Source of the DNA: G963663365 sp963663365
GTDB lineage: Bacteria > Hinthialibacterota > Hinthialibacteria > Hinthialibacterales > G963663365
Direction: 5' to 3'
Assembly: GCA_963663365.2 (NCBI GenBank)
Contig: CAXXIH010000008.1
Span: forward strand, 62,001-126,000
DNA length: 64,000 nt
Every line of letters starts with the position of its first letter. Position 1 is the stretch's first letter. The notes under the pieces were generated by a model. That model worked only from the letters and a program-made list of their open reading frames with translations, made no database searches and was not told the origin of the DNA. Below, in pieces: positions 1 to 9,143 of this stretch. Both the position numbers and the translations under genes were made by a program.

Positions 1-509
1 CCGCCCTGCTTTGCTTGAGCGGGCGAGACTTCACGAACATCGATTGAGGCGATTTCACGCATGGGCGCGATACGCCAGGCTTCCGGGCGGGCAGTATAGG
101 CCCGATAAAGATGGTCGCGATTGATATCCGGATTGGAATGCAAAACATCTAAAAGAATCTGAACACTTCTCTCTTTGCGGAAACGGCTTGTCTTTTCATT
201 GGCCTCGGCGATGACAGATTCAGGAATTTCTATGGCGGTAATCCGCCGGTCAACGGATAATTGCAGAGCCGCCAGTTCATCCCCAAAATCGCCACGCCGG
301 ACATATGCGGGGAGACTATCAAGCCCCATTTCTTGCCAAAGTTTCTTGCTGGCCTCCAAATCTTTGGCCGTGATGCCATATTTTTCTATGAATTCGGAAT
401 TCGACGATTCCCCAGCCGCATCTTTGCTTTCATCGGCATAGATGTAATGAGGGGAAAAAGCGGAGAGCACTACGGCAATCACGCATAAGAAACCACAAAT
501 TCGATACAA
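1..509 (-). CDS. Secreted protein, partial at window edge; possible parvulin-type isomerase
   Basis: An open frame enters from the left edge and runs 170 codons on the minus strand without a stop. A TTG at 509 would give a short basic start followed by a hydrophobic stretch and an ADES-like cleavage site, a plausible signal peptide. No ATG lies near, and an in-frame ATG at 602 would overlap the upstream gene. The visible part is charged and helical. Near residues 135-165 it reads like the link between the SurA-type N-terminal helices and a parvulin domain (a Y-x-x-x-P-E-A-W stretch), but the catalytic domain is outside the window. It follows the gene at 544-1326 by 34 bases on the same strand, so the two are probably co-transcribed. 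The function is a weak inference. Confidence 0.5.
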   Translation of the reverse strand, partial: MYRICGFLCVIAVVLSAFSPHYIYADESKDAAGESSNSEFIEKYGITAKDLEASKKLWQEMGLDSLPAYVRRGDFGDELAALQLSVDRRITAIEIPESVIAEANEKTSRFRKERSVQILLDVLHSNPDINRDHLYRAYTARPEAWRIAPMREIASIDVREVSPAQAKQG

Positions 510-543
510 GGGATTAAGCCATTGCCTGCCGGGATAGCGAATC

Positions 544-1326
544 CTATTCGTGTGCCCGGGTACGGATGCCGATAACCAAATAGCGGACCAAGGCAGGTTC
601 ATCGCCGCGAGGCTGAAGGTTGGTTGTTGATAGCGAGTTGGAACGTCTGTAATCACTGACCACATCTTTCATATCATTGGAAACACGGACCTGTACACCA
701 CCCACAGCACGCCAACTATCCGGTCCCACAGTGAGCGCGGAACGGAGCAGATTTAACGGTTCGAGTGCGCCATCGGTCTTGCGTTCCCGGCCAATGGCGA
801 TATCTCCGGCACGGGCGAAATCTTCAGTCTTAGTAAATGCGCCGCCCCGGTCCAGGTCCAGACTAACCTTCACTTTAGCCCGGGTTCCGGTGGGGTCCAC
901 GGCAACCACTTCTGTGGAAAGTATATGTTGGGGAAAGACGAGTGACGCGGATTTTTCACCGCCCCAGGCGCTGAGCCAAATCGTATTAACCAGCTGATAG
1001 TTCCTGTAATTCTTGAAGCGATCTGTCAGCACAGAGCGCATATCGTTCAGTTCACGTGGCACTGAACCGCCGATCCCGGTCGTTCCGGCCAGGATTACAC
1101 GGACTTCGATCTCCACATCTGAGCCCAGAGCATCCCAAGCGGCCGCACCGGTGTTCAATTCCGGCGTAACCTCGGCATTCTCCGGAGAAGCGGCCTGCTC
1201 AGCGGTCGTTTCTTGTACAGGCTGCACAACAGCAGGCAATGATGCCTGGGGCTGTGCGCCGACATGCAAACCACACAAGACAACCAAGAAGGCAAGGGCG
1301 ATATTCGGCAGATAATGGAATCTCAT
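544..1326 (-). CDS. Secreted protein of unknown function
   Basis: 260 residues. The first 24 form a clear signal peptide (MRFH, hydrophobic core, cleavage after AQA). A low-complexity linker rich in Ala, Glu and Pro covers residues about 25-60. The rest looks like an alternating beta-strand domain containing VEIEVRVILAG, KVKVSLDLD and VRYLVIGIRTR near the C-terminus. I do not recognise a family. An AAAGG ribosome-binding site precedes the ATG. The gene lies just upstream of the partial gene at 1-509, so the two exported proteins may form a unit, possibly an envelope assembly factor and its chaperone; that is conjecture. Confidence 0.7.
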   Translation of the reverse strand: MRFHYLPNIALAFLVVLCGLHVGAQPQASLPAVVQPVQETTAEQAASPENAEVTPELNTGAAAWDALGSDVEIEVRVILAGTTGIGGSVPRELNDMRSVLTDRFKNYRNYQLVNTIWLSAWGGEKSASLVFPQHILSTEVVAVDPTGTRAKVKVSLDLDRGGAFTKTEDFARAGDIAIGRERKTDGALEPLNLLRSALTVGPDSWRAVGGVQVRVSNDMKDVVSDYRRSNSLSTTNLQPRGDEPALVRYLVIGIRTRAHE

Positions 1327-1651
1327 GGGTTAAGCCTTTCCGGGCAGCGGCAACTCTTTCCACACGCAGAAGACCGGGCGTAAATCGGTATGGCTGACAC
1401 AAATCCAGCCCCTATAGGGGCATAACGCGCACCATTGGCCGCCTCCGCTGCAAACCTATCACGTAAGGATCGTCAGCACAGGACTTCCACACAGAACCGG
1501 TCTTGGGACGATATGCAACTTAGACGCCAATTGCGCCGCCGATTTTGTGGCCAACGGTTCTTCAGAGCACGGAACACTTCGCTGGCTGGATGATAACAAC
1601 ATGGTAAATTCAGATATCCATCAAGCCATCGAACGAGGAGGCTTTCCTGAT
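1327..1651. other. Intergenic region, divergent promoters expected
   Basis: These 325 bases separate the minus-strand secreted-protein gene from the plus-strand membrane-protein gene, so they should hold promoters for both. No convincing -35/-10 pair, strong hairpin or RNA gene was seen. Longer frames extending the 1652 gene upstream to 1547 lack a ribosome-binding site and are rejected. Confidence 0.4.
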
Positions 1652-2296
1652 ATGAGCGAAACCGCACAAGTCACCGCCGATGTAGCACCACCCGCTCCGG
1701 CTGTCAGCCAACATGGAGATAATAAAGTTCCCCGCACCCGGACTATGTATGTGATAGCCGCGGCGGCGGTGGGATTTATCATCTATTTGGGCGTCCTCTT
1801 TCCGATGCGTATCGAGGTCCGATACGAGGGCCGTCCGGTCCCGACAAAAATCAAACACCATCCGCTGCATAAAGCCGGAATGGGCGGCTATGTGCTGATG
1901 ACCAGCTCGGCAATTATGGGACATTATGGGATACAGCAAATATGCAATGCCGTGCTGGCCGGAGACCAAAGTTACGGCTTTGTGGTGCCTATGGGGCAAA
2001 AAGTGGGTTGGATGGTAACCGGGATCACAACACTCCTCAGCTTGGTTGTAGTGTTTTGCCTATGGAAAGGACAACCTTGGGCGCAAAAAGCCTACCTTGT
2101 GCTATTGGCGCTCTCGATTGTGGCTTTGCTGCTGGATGCCTTTACAACCGTCTTGCCCAATCCATTACCGGAAGTGCAATGGGAAATCCCCGGTTCGGCT
2201 GACGCCATCTTTATGCATGGATTGATTATTTTCGGCTGCGCAATTGTATTTTATTTTGTCCAAGGCGGGGGATTTAAGGCATCGCTGAAGTCATAA
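1652..2296 (+). CDS. Polytopic inner-membrane protein of unknown function
   Basis: 214 residues starting at the ATG at 1652, which has a perfect GAGGAGG ten bases upstream; earlier in-frame ATGs lack this. The N-terminal 30 residues are Ala/Pro-rich and cytoplasmic-like. Hydrophobic segments follow at about residues 30-50, 75-100, 108-130, 138-160 and 175-195, so about five membrane spans. No catalytic motif is apparent, and the closest impression is a small quinol-oxidase-like or DUF-type membrane protein. It is a single-gene unit on the plus strand, with the convergent TPR gene ending 21 bases beyond its stop. Confidence 0.7.
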   Translation: MSETAQVTADVAPPAPAVSQHGDNKVPRTRTMYVIAAAAVGFIIYLGVLFPMRIEVRYEGRPVPTKIKHHPLHKAGMGGYVLMTSSAIMGHYGIQQICNAVLAGDQSYGFVVPMGQKVGWMVTGITTLLSLVVVFCLWKGQPWAQKAYLVLLALSIVALLLDAFTTVLPNPLPEVQWEIPGSADAIFMHGLIIFGCAIVFYFVQGGGFKASLKS

Positions 2297-2316
2297 GAGC
2301 AAGCTACTCGTTTAAT

Positions 2317-3717
2317 TTATTCACCGCTCTCGCTTTGTTGCGTATATTTTTCAAGTTCGGCAGTAAAAGACGCTGGGATCTTGCCTCCCAGTTCTTCGCA
2401 ACGTTCCTTCGCGGCGAGAGCCTCTTCAATGTTGCCATTTTTCAAGTAGGCCCATGCCATTACAAAATGCAGGCTGGCATTGTCGGGAAAGAGATTCATG
2501 GCCTGTTCCAGAACCTTTAGAGCGGATTTTGGACGGTCCATATTGACATAACACCCTCCCAGCATATAGTAGATTTCAGCACGAGACGGTTCCGAGCGGA
2601 TGGCGATCTCAAACGCTGCTGCGGCTTCGGTATATTCCTTTTGTTCGTAATAATACAGTCCCAAATTGTAATGAGCTTCCATAAGAAACGGATCTGACCG
2701 CACAGCCTTTTTGTAGTGTTGGAGACCCTGATCTACAAAACCTTGCTTCAGCAGCAACATTCCCATGTTACAATGGGCGGTGGCAATTGTAGGAGATATT
2801 TCAAGGGCCTTTTGAGTGGCCTTAATAGCGCCATCGATATCATTTTGATAGATCAACATTTTCCCTATATTCACTTGCGCGTCCGCATGATCCGGCCGGA
2901 TCGCAACCGCTTTACGGTAATTCATCAAGGCCGTATCATAATCTCCCATCCATTCATACGTCTGACCTAAACTGGCATAGGCATGGGCAAACTTGGGATA
3001 AATATCCAGAGATTTCTTATGCTGGACAATCGATTTGGAAAATTCACCGTTTTCAGCGTGTTTGTTAGCGCTTGTATTCCAAATCACAGCACCGAAGGTT
3101 TTATAATCGAGAATCTCATAGGGGCTGGAGGCTTGGTAATCAATAATAAATTGTACAAAATCAGGTATGATAGTCCCTTTTGCAGTCGTCTCCACATAGA
3201 TAGGTTCTTCCGGCAAGATGAACTTAACAAACACATGTGGGTTGCTACTAAAAATATTAACAAATCCCGTTCGTAAACCGAGACTTCGTCCCAATTCCAT
3301 ATAGAGAAGACTTAAGGACATACAGCACCCCCTTGGATCAGTGAATATATGAATCCCATATTTTTGCAGGGGCACGTAATTTTCTTCTTGTTTGATACCG
3401 AATCCTTTTTCCTCAAATAAGAACTCAGCGATAGTTTCAATCTTTTCGCGTGGGGAGGCGTCCGGATCGACACGATCCTGGATTTCACATGCCAGCTGGT
3501 GAAAATTCTGTATCGCAGCATCGGGATCGATGGTTTCATCCAAGGTTTGGGCCGCTTCCAGCGCCGTACAATAGAGGGGATAGATTTTGCAGAGGTCTTT
3601 AGAATCCGCTTGCGGCTCGGGTTGACCAACGGCGACACCACAAACCACACAGACACAAAGAGCGATTCCGGGAATCCACGCAGAAATTCTTCGTATAATC
3701 CCAGGTAAGCCAGCCAT
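2317..3717 (-). CDS. Secreted transglutaminase-like (SirB1-type) protein with TPR repeats
   Basis: 466 residues with a signal peptide ending near residue 31 (VAVGQ). Residues about 65-190 resemble the SirB1/transglutaminase-core-like domain: a helical lead (PREKIETIAEFLF), Cys131-Cys132 at the start of a long helix (RGCCMSLSLLYMELGRSLG), His161 in NPHVFVKF and Glu176 in YVETT, in the order of the Cys-His-Asp/Glu triad. From about residue 215 to the end there are six to seven tetratricopeptide repeats (A-x-x-x-L-G, Y-x-x-A pattern), a protein-interaction scaffold. SirB1-type domains fused to TPRs are common and often of unknown substrate; many have lost activity. GGAGG precedes the ATG. Confidence 0.8.
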   Translation of the reverse strand: MAGLPGIIRRISAWIPGIALCVCVVCGVAVGQPEPQADSKDLCKIYPLYCTALEAAQTLDETIDPDAAIQNFHQLACEIQDRVDPDASPREKIETIAEFLFEEKGFGIKQEENYVPLQKYGIHIFTDPRGCCMSLSLLYMELGRSLGLRTGFVNIFSSNPHVFVKFILPEEPIYVETTAKGTIIPDFVQFIIDYQASSPYEILDYKTFGAVIWNTSANKHAENGEFSKSIVQHKKSLDIYPKFAHAYASLGQTYEWMGDYDTALMNYRKAVAIRPDHADAQVNIGKMLIYQNDIDGAIKATQKALEISPTIATAHCNMGMLLLKQGFVDQGLQHYKKAVRSDPFLMEAHYNLGLYYYEQKEYTEAAAAFEIAIRSEPSRAEIYYMLGGCYVNMDRPKSALKVLEQAMNLFPDNASLHFVMAWAYLKNGNIEEALAAKERCEELGGKIPASFTAELEKYTQQSESGE

Positions 3718-3950
3718 ACCATCCTCCTACTGCCGGTATCCACCCCCATAATGTAGCAGATCCACAATAAGGCGGGTATCGGAGAATTAACGATTTGAAT
3801 GGGTATTAAGTTGTGCGGCGCTTTCCGGAGCGATACGCGAGACGAAATGGCAATGATGAGAGTTAGAGCGTTCGGTATGGCGCATTTCACCGTCCATGGA
3901 TCGCTGGTAGACTGCGGCCTGAACGTCAAAAACACCTAGGCGTGGATTGG

Positions 3951-5549
3951 ATGAATCATCAAGCGGCCATAGATAGCATGTTACCCCGGAAAACTTGGAT
4001 GTATGCGTCAATCCCTTTGGCGCTCTATTTGGCGTATGGAATCTGCTTCATCGTGTCGGGCTGCACAGTGATTGAGGGGAAGACCTATTTCTTTCTATTT
4101 GACGACGCTTTCATTTCGATGCGTTATGCAGACAACTGGTCTCAAGGATACGGCCCGGTATGGAATCCCGGCGGGAATCCCGTGGAAGGCTACACGAGTT
4201 TTTTGTGGACAGCGCTTTTGGCACTCTGCCATCTTCTGCCTGTTTCCCATAATTATCTTCCATTGTTAATTCAGATCATGGGGCTGTTGATGGGTGCGGC
4301 GGTAATTTTGCTCATCTATGCGGCCGGAATTGCGTTCTTTCGCAGCATGTTTGTTGCACTCACGTCGTCCACGGTTATGGCATGTGCATTCCCATGGTTA
4401 TATTGGGGTGTGGGAGGCATGGAAACGGGACTGCTGACGCTGGTTTTAACCGCGTTGGTTTTTATTGCCTATTCCATCGAACGCGGTGCAGAAAACCGGG
4501 CGCGCGATTGGCTTGCCGTAATTCTATTTATGATGGGAGTGCTAATCCGTCCTGAGGTTTTACTGATCGGTCTGGCGCTGATCTGGCGTCTTTACTGGTT
4601 GCGGGCAATGTGGATGCGCACCCGCGCGCCGGTTTGGAGTCTATTGATTATTTCAACGTACGTGATTTACCGCTTCTGCGCTTTTCGATATTACGGCGAT
4701 ATTTTTCCCAATACCTATTATGTAAAAGTCGGTGTGCCGCTGCTTTGCCGTCTAAAAGTCGGACTGCAATACACAGGGGAATCCTTGTGCCGCCTGTGGC
4801 TGGTAATTTTGCCGGTATTGTACGGACTGTGTTTTCAACGCAAACAGACGCCGATCACATTGGCTTTGCCTTTTTTTACTGTATTGATTTACCAAATCTA
4901 TGTGGGCGGGGATTCCTGGCCTAGAGACCGGTTCTTATGGCCAACGATACCCGGATTACTGTTAGCCGGAATGGAGACGATCCATGCATCGCTTATTTCG
5001 AAGTTTTCTAAGCACATGGTACAAACAGCCGGCGTGCTCATCGTGGGTTTGTGTGTGTTGTTTATCAATCTGCCTTATGGACGCGAGCCATTGTTAGGAG
5101 AAGCGGTTTATACAAAAACTGAATTCCGGGAGAACATCCGCTTGGGATTGGCGGTTAAGAAAATCCTAAGCGATGAGGGAACTACGGCTGTGATCTGGGC
5201 CGGAGCATCGCCTTATTACGCAGAAAAAACGGCGATTGATCTTTTGGGGAAATCGGATGCAACCATCGCGCACCAGAAACCACGAAAGTGCGGCATCCCC
5301 GGACATACCAAATACGATTGGGAATATTCGATCCAGGAACGCTCGCCTGATGTCATCGAACGGCTGGACCATTATTTAGGATTTGTCGGCCCCAACGCTA
5401 TCCCCGGTATCGCCGAACACTATGTACATGGTACTGTTACGGTCGACTATCAACCAGTTGAACTCTGGCTCAGAAAAGATGGCGCACACATTCAGTGGAA
5501 TGACGTTCAATTGACTTCCCAAACGCTGGTCTATCCCAAACGGCGATAG
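3951..5549 (+). CDS. Polytopic membrane glycosyltransferase, GT39/ArnT/AftB-like
   Basis: About 532 residues. The start may be ATG 3951, GTG 3942 or ATG 3981; none has a strong Shine-Dalgarno site. There is one N-terminal membrane span, then a periplasmic loop containing DDAFISMRYADN and the N-P-x-G-x-x-V-E-G-Y-T-S-F-L-W signature typical of GT-C fold transferases that use polyprenyl-phosphate sugars. The Asp-Asp pair is the expected catalytic and metal-binding site. Eight or more further spans follow, then a soluble C-terminal domain from about residue 400. Such enzymes add sugars to envelope polymers or proteins. The donor and acceptor cannot be read from sequence. It stands alone. Confidence 0.75.
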   Translation: MNHQAAIDSMLPRKTWMYASIPLALYLAYGICFIVSGCTVIEGKTYFFLFDDAFISMRYADNWSQGYGPVWNPGGNPVEGYTSFLWTALLALCHLLPVSHNYLPLLIQIMGLLMGAAVILLIYAAGIAFFRSMFVALTSSTVMACAFPWLYWGVGGMETGLLTLVLTALVFIAYSIERGAENRARDWLAVILFMMGVLIRPEVLLIGLALIWRLYWLRAMWMRTRAPVWSLLIISTYVIYRFCAFRYYGDIFPNTYYVKVGVPLLCRLKVGLQYTGESLCRLWLVILPVLYGLCFQRKQTPITLALPFFTVLIYQIYVGGDSWPRDRFLWPTIPGLLLAGMETIHASLISKFSKHMVQTAGVLIVGLCVLFINLPYGREPLLGEAVYTKTEFRENIRLGLAVKKILSDEGTTAVIWAGASPYYAEKTAIDLLGKSDATIAHQKPRKCGIPGHTKYDWEYSIQERSPDVIERLDHYLGFVGPNAIPGIAEHYVHGTVTVDYQPVELWLRKDGAHIQWNDVQLTSQTLVYPKRR

Positions 5550-5683
5550 CAACAAGGAAAACACGCCGGTAGAACTCACATGCAGGCATAGCCACGCTGG
5601 CCATCATAGGCCATTGGGTAGTATAGTGATTCTGGTTGATCGCCTGGCTGGGCCATGGAACTCCCCGCCGGTTACGTGAAAAA

Positions 5684-5836
5684 ATGGTAAACCTGATACC
5701 GACCTCAATAACGTTGCTTCTGCATTGGAAACGGCTCTGCCCCAAATGCAAAAAAGAGCAAATTGTCCCCCCAACCAAATGCAAAGCCTCTGTCAAATGC
5801 AAATACTGCGGGGCCACAATCCCGCCTCGTTCATAA
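5684..5836 (+). CDS. Small zinc-ribbon protein
   Basis: 50 residues. The second half holds two CxxC knuckles (CPKC and CKYC) separated by about 15 residues with V-P-P-T between them, ending G-A-T-I-P-P. This is the layout of the short zinc ribbon found at the N-terminus of many bacterial envelope and regulatory proteins (C-P-x-C ... V-P ... C-x-x-C-G). Here it stands alone, so it may be a real miniprotein or the remains of a larger one. The ribosome-binding site is weak (an A-rich stretch). A longer frame begins at 5636. Confidence 0.45.
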   Translation: MVNLIPTSITLLLHWKRLCPKCKKEQIVPPTKCKASVKCKYCGATIPPRS

Positions 5837-5956
5837 ACTGCCAATTTTCTCTGTCATTTCGCCCGCCTGTCCGGTTCGTTTTTTTCCTCTTCCCATTTAA
5901 ATCCCTCTGAGGCAGTCTTACTGCAAATATTTATGGAAGTTGAAAAGGAGCGCGTC

Positions 5957-8014
5957 ATGCGAAACCTCTATGGCCCTGTCAGTCTGCGAATCATTTGCAT
6001 TTGTTTTCTATGTTTCATGCTGCTGCCCATCCCAGGACAGACACAGAGCAGTACGTTTTCGCATATTAAGCCGGCATGGGTCCGAGAGGAGCCGATTGTG
6101 CTGGGATTTCAGACCTGCGATATGGTGATGATGCTCCGGCGAAGCGGCCGTCTGCCCCGTGAATGGTATAAGGAGGATTACGCGCACTGGAAAAGCGAAG
6201 ACCAGGTCCGTGAATGGAAAGAACAAGGCGTTACGCTGGTCGTCTTGAATTTTTACCGGGGTTTCGGGCTGGAAGCGGAAAAACAACAGATTGAAGACAC
6301 GATCCATCAAGCGGAAATTTGCCGTAAGTACGGCTTACGGGTGGGTGTTTATGTTGTGGATACGATTGCCTATGAAACTTTCCTGCTCGAAAAACCTGAA
6401 GCCGAGGATTGGCTTGTTCCCGATTTTCGAGGCGCTCCGGTGATTTACGGCGGGACCGAGTGTTTCCGCCGACGCCCGTACATCGGGCATCCCGGATATA
6501 TGAAGTTCATGAAAGAAGTGATCCGTATTGCCCTCGAAGATGTGAAAGCAGATATGATTCATTTCGACAACGCCTGTAACCAGGTTCGTTCTCCAAATAT
6601 GTTTCATCCTCTCGCCAAACAAGAGTTCCGTGAATTTTTAAAAGCTAAATACACCCCTGAAGAACGTATCGAACGGTGGGGATTTTCGGATGTGACCTAT
6701 GTCGAACCGCCGATGTACTTGGAGGTCTTTGCGCCGCCGGTATATATGATCGCCCCCGAGCCGATTGACGATCCCATCTATCAGGAATGGATGGATTTCC
6801 GTTGCCAACGTTTGAGCGATTATTACGCGGAACTGGCTGAGTATGTCTATAAACTCAATCCCGATTGCGCGATGGAATGCAACCCGCATGGGGTTACCGG
6901 GTATGTTAACAAAACCTTTTATGAAGGCGTCGATTGGCCCCGGCTATTGCCCAATACTGATTTTTTCTGGAGCGAACACGAGCGGCCCGTGGGCGTCACG
7001 GAAGACGGCATTCTGACATCCAAAATCCGGAGTTACAAAGTCGCGCGGATCATGGACAATATGCTCTTCGCGGGTGGCGACCGTCTGGCGCTATGCGAAC
7101 AATTGGCCTTCAACCAGCACTGCATTAACGGCGGTGGTCCGCTCGGTCATTTTCTTACAGATAATTTCGACATTTACCGGGACACAGAAACAATTGCCGA
7201 TGCCGCAATTTTGCGTTCCTATGCCTCGATAGGCCATAGCACAAAAGAGACCCGCTACAGCACGATCCTTTCCGAACAGACATTGATTCAGAAAAAGATT
7301 CCATTCGACATTATTTTTAATAATAACCTCAAGGACTTATCGAAATATTCCGTGTTAATTCTGGCCGATCAAGAAAGCCTGAGCGATGAGCAGGCGGCGC
7401 TTATACGGGAATACGTAAAACAAGGCGGCGGACTTGTGGCGACAGGCAACACATCCCTGTTTACGGAATGGCGGCGGCAGAGACGTTCATTCGCTCTGGC
7501 CGATGTTTTCGGAATTTCCAATCCGGGCCAAGCCAAAGAGGAAATCCGTCAAACATTCGGCAAAGGCCGCGTGGTTTATATCCCCGCAGTGATCCCCGGT
7601 GTGGATGAATCATTTTTAAAACCGCGTTGGACCGAATACTGGAAGTTCCCCATTGAGTACTGGACATTGCCGAAAAACGCCGACGCTCTCAGTGAGGCAA
7701 TTAATTGGGCATCCGGAAACCGTCTGTCGCTAAAAGTCGAAGCCTCGGATTTTGTTATTACTGAATTGCTGCAACAGAAAAAACAAAACCGGATCATCGT
7801 ACATCTTCTCAATTACGATCAATCCAGTGGCAAGCCGCTGGAGAATATTCCGGTGACATTACGCCTGCCGGATTCCAAGACGCCTCAAAAGGCCTATCTC
7901 ATAAGTCCGGATGAGAGCGGTCAAATACCGATTGAATACACGCTCGAAAAAGACCTGGTGTCTTTCAAAGTCCCTCAGCTGAAGATGTACGATCTGATCA
8001 TATTCGAGTTCTGA
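5957..8014 (+). CDS. Secreted putative glycoside hydrolase with GH42-type trimerisation-like domain
   Basis: 685 residues from the ATG at 5957, preceded by AAAAGGAG; an upstream ATG at 5933 is not used. The signal peptide ends near residue 30 (GQTQS). Residues about 40-390 look like a TIM-barrel hydrolase domain with strand ends VTLVVLNFYRG, DMIHFDNACN and AMECNPHG; acidic residues there are candidates for catalysis. Residues about 450-560 match the beta-galactosidase trimerisation/amidotransferase-like fold (SVLILADQESLSDEQA, YVKQGGGLVATG, ADVFGI). This resembles the 'hypothetical glycosyl hydrolase' families linked to GH42. It would cleave an oligosaccharide outside the cytoplasm; the substrate is unknown. 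Confidence 0.7.
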   Translation: MRNLYGPVSLRIICICFLCFMLLPIPGQTQSSTFSHIKPAWVREEPIVLGFQTCDMVMMLRRSGRLPREWYKEDYAHWKSEDQVREWKEQGVTLVVLNFYRGFGLEAEKQQIEDTIHQAEICRKYGLRVGVYVVDTIAYETFLLEKPEAEDWLVPDFRGAPVIYGGTECFRRRPYIGHPGYMKFMKEVIRIALEDVKADMIHFDNACNQVRSPNMFHPLAKQEFREFLKAKYTPEERIERWGFSDVTYVEPPMYLEVFAPPVYMIAPEPIDDPIYQEWMDFRCQRLSDYYAELAEYVYKLNPDCAMECNPHGVTGYVNKTFYEGVDWPRLLPNTDFFWSEHERPVGVTEDGILTSKIRSYKVARIMDNMLFAGGDRLALCEQLAFNQHCINGGGPLGHFLTDNFDIYRDTETIADAAILRSYASIGHSTKETRYSTILSEQTLIQKKIPFDIIFNNNLKDLSKYSVLILADQESLSDEQAALIREYVKQGGGLVATGNTSLFTEWRRQRRSFALADVFGISNPGQAKEEIRQTFGKGRVVYIPAVIPGVDESFLKPRWTEYWKFPIEYWTLPKNADALSEAINWASGNRLSLKVEASDFVITELLQQKKQNRIIVHLLNYDQSSGKPLENIPVTLRLPDSKTPQKAYLISPDESGQIPIEYTLEKDLVSFKVPQLKMYDLIIFEF

Positions 8015-8071
8015 TAGCCGGGCGATATCTACCGATAAGGGATAGAAGCGTTGGAGCGGCAATTCGAATCG

Positions 8072-8128
8072 GTCCGGATGTTGGAAAATCCAATGCGTCC
8101 CGAGGTTAACGATTGGGATTTGTACTGA
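8072..8128 (+). pseudogene. C-terminal remnant of a third leucine-rich-repeat-family gene
   Basis: One frame reads VRMLENPMRPEVNDWDLY followed by TGA. This matches the exact C-termini of the two large proteins ending at 13096 (VLENPMRPGVTDWELY) and 17747 (VLENPMQQSVRGWELY). An in-frame TAA lies about 40 bases upstream, so only the last 18 or so codons survive. Several third-position changes show it came from a diverged paralogue rather than a recent copy of either neighbour. Confidence 0.7.
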
Positions 8129-8483
8129 GCAGAACGTTGCGGCCGATTGGCGGTCTACGGCCAATATACCCATAGAAGTATCCCGGTGTGTACCGTAGGG
8201 CATCGTGCCAACGGGGCTTCCCCGGCATTCGCTGGTTGTCAGGTGTGTTTATGTCGAAAACCGCGAATCCCCTTCTGACAAGGCGTCGATGGCCTAATTT
8301 TGTCGATTTTCGCCTTTAACCTTTTCACTCAATTCACGTATTGATAATTGACGCTTATAGAGCAGGATTCTGCACATTGGATCAGAAGAGTGCTGGACAA
8401 AGATCGCTCCGGCTGTGCAGGCTGCCGGATTTTTGCATGATCGCGGATTTTGGGGGAGTCGCATTGGCAGAGTTCCAACCTTC
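8129..8483. other. Intergenic region between two family remnants
   Basis: These 355 bases lie between the C-terminal remnant and the N-terminal fragment of the leucine-rich-repeat family. No open frame with a ribosome-binding site was seen on either strand. It does not visibly resemble the sequence downstream of the intact family members. It probably represents scar sequence and the promoter region of the fragment. Confidence 0.35.
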
Positions 8484-8803
8484 AGAAATGGTGAATCTTA
8501 TGAATCAAGTACAGCGTATATGGGTGGTTGCATTTCTTTGCGTTAGCGGTATCGCGGGAAATGCTTTTAGTAATGAAAGCGGATTCCTTTCTTGGCTATC
8601 GTCCTCTCCAATGAGCGCCCAGGCGGGCACGGTCGAGGATGCTTCGCCGATACCGGTCGAAGAGAGTCAAATCTACTGGGCAGGACTCCTTTATGACGAA
8701 GCGGGAGCCATTGTTCAGATACAAAATGGTGATTTCAATTTCATAGATTTCGATCCGGATTCAGAACCGGCAGAGAATAAAGCGCTTGTCTTCGGTGCGG
8801 ATT
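8484..8803 (+). repeat. 320-bp direct repeat, left copy
   Basis: Matches 10051-10370 over 320 bases with six mismatches by my count and no gaps. It starts seven bases before the GTGAATCTTATG lead-in and ends inside the coding sequence. Sequence diverges completely outside both edges. The two copies enclose 1247 bases that include a pseudopilin gene. Confidence 0.9.
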
Positions 8804-8835
8804 GGACGGCTTCGACTCGCACCGGGATAGCGTGA
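8500..8835 (+). pseudogene. Truncated N-terminal copy of the 10067-13096 secreted LRR protein
   Basis: The frame opens MNQVQRIWVVAFL and is nearly identical to the first 102 residues of the neighbour at 10067, including the signal peptide and the IYWAGLL strand. It then breaks off at the repeat edge (8803), adding about ten unrelated residues before a TGA. It lacks the leucine-rich repeats and the whole C-terminal domain. It could still produce a small exported peptide, but is best seen as a duplication fragment. Confidence 0.8.
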
Positions 8836-9143
8836 GACCATGATTCCAACCCAATCTTACGTCATTGATGAATCCGCAGGGGAGACCTGTGCCTGGGAGG
8901 ATCGAGTTCGCCGCTCAGTGCGCTCAAGAAAACAGTTTCAGCAAGCGATTGAACTTCTGAAGGGGCCGGAGCATCATCCTCTCAGACCAGAATCAGACCT
9001 CCGGGCCCGGGACACGTCTCCGATCACGCCCTCGGGAGGAGAATCGAGAACCCAAATGGGAAATCTGGGGTCAAGCGTTTCGGGAATCCTGTATTCTATT
9101 CACGACAACGGATTTCACACGGTTCCAGACTGCGAGGTGCGGC
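8836..9143. other. Non-coding spacer upstream of pseudopilin
   Basis: These 308 bases follow the truncated fragment. A long frame starting at 8840 runs into the pilin in another register and has no recognisable product, so it is not called. The final 15 bases contain a GAGG ribosome-binding site for the pilin ATG. It belongs to the insert between the 320-bp repeats. Confidence 0.35.

Noticed and set aside
3312..3935. 207-codon minus-strand frame overlapping the TPR gene start
   Set aside because: Same strand but different register from the TPR gene, which has a strong ribosome-binding site and signal peptide; the alternative product has no recognisable domain.
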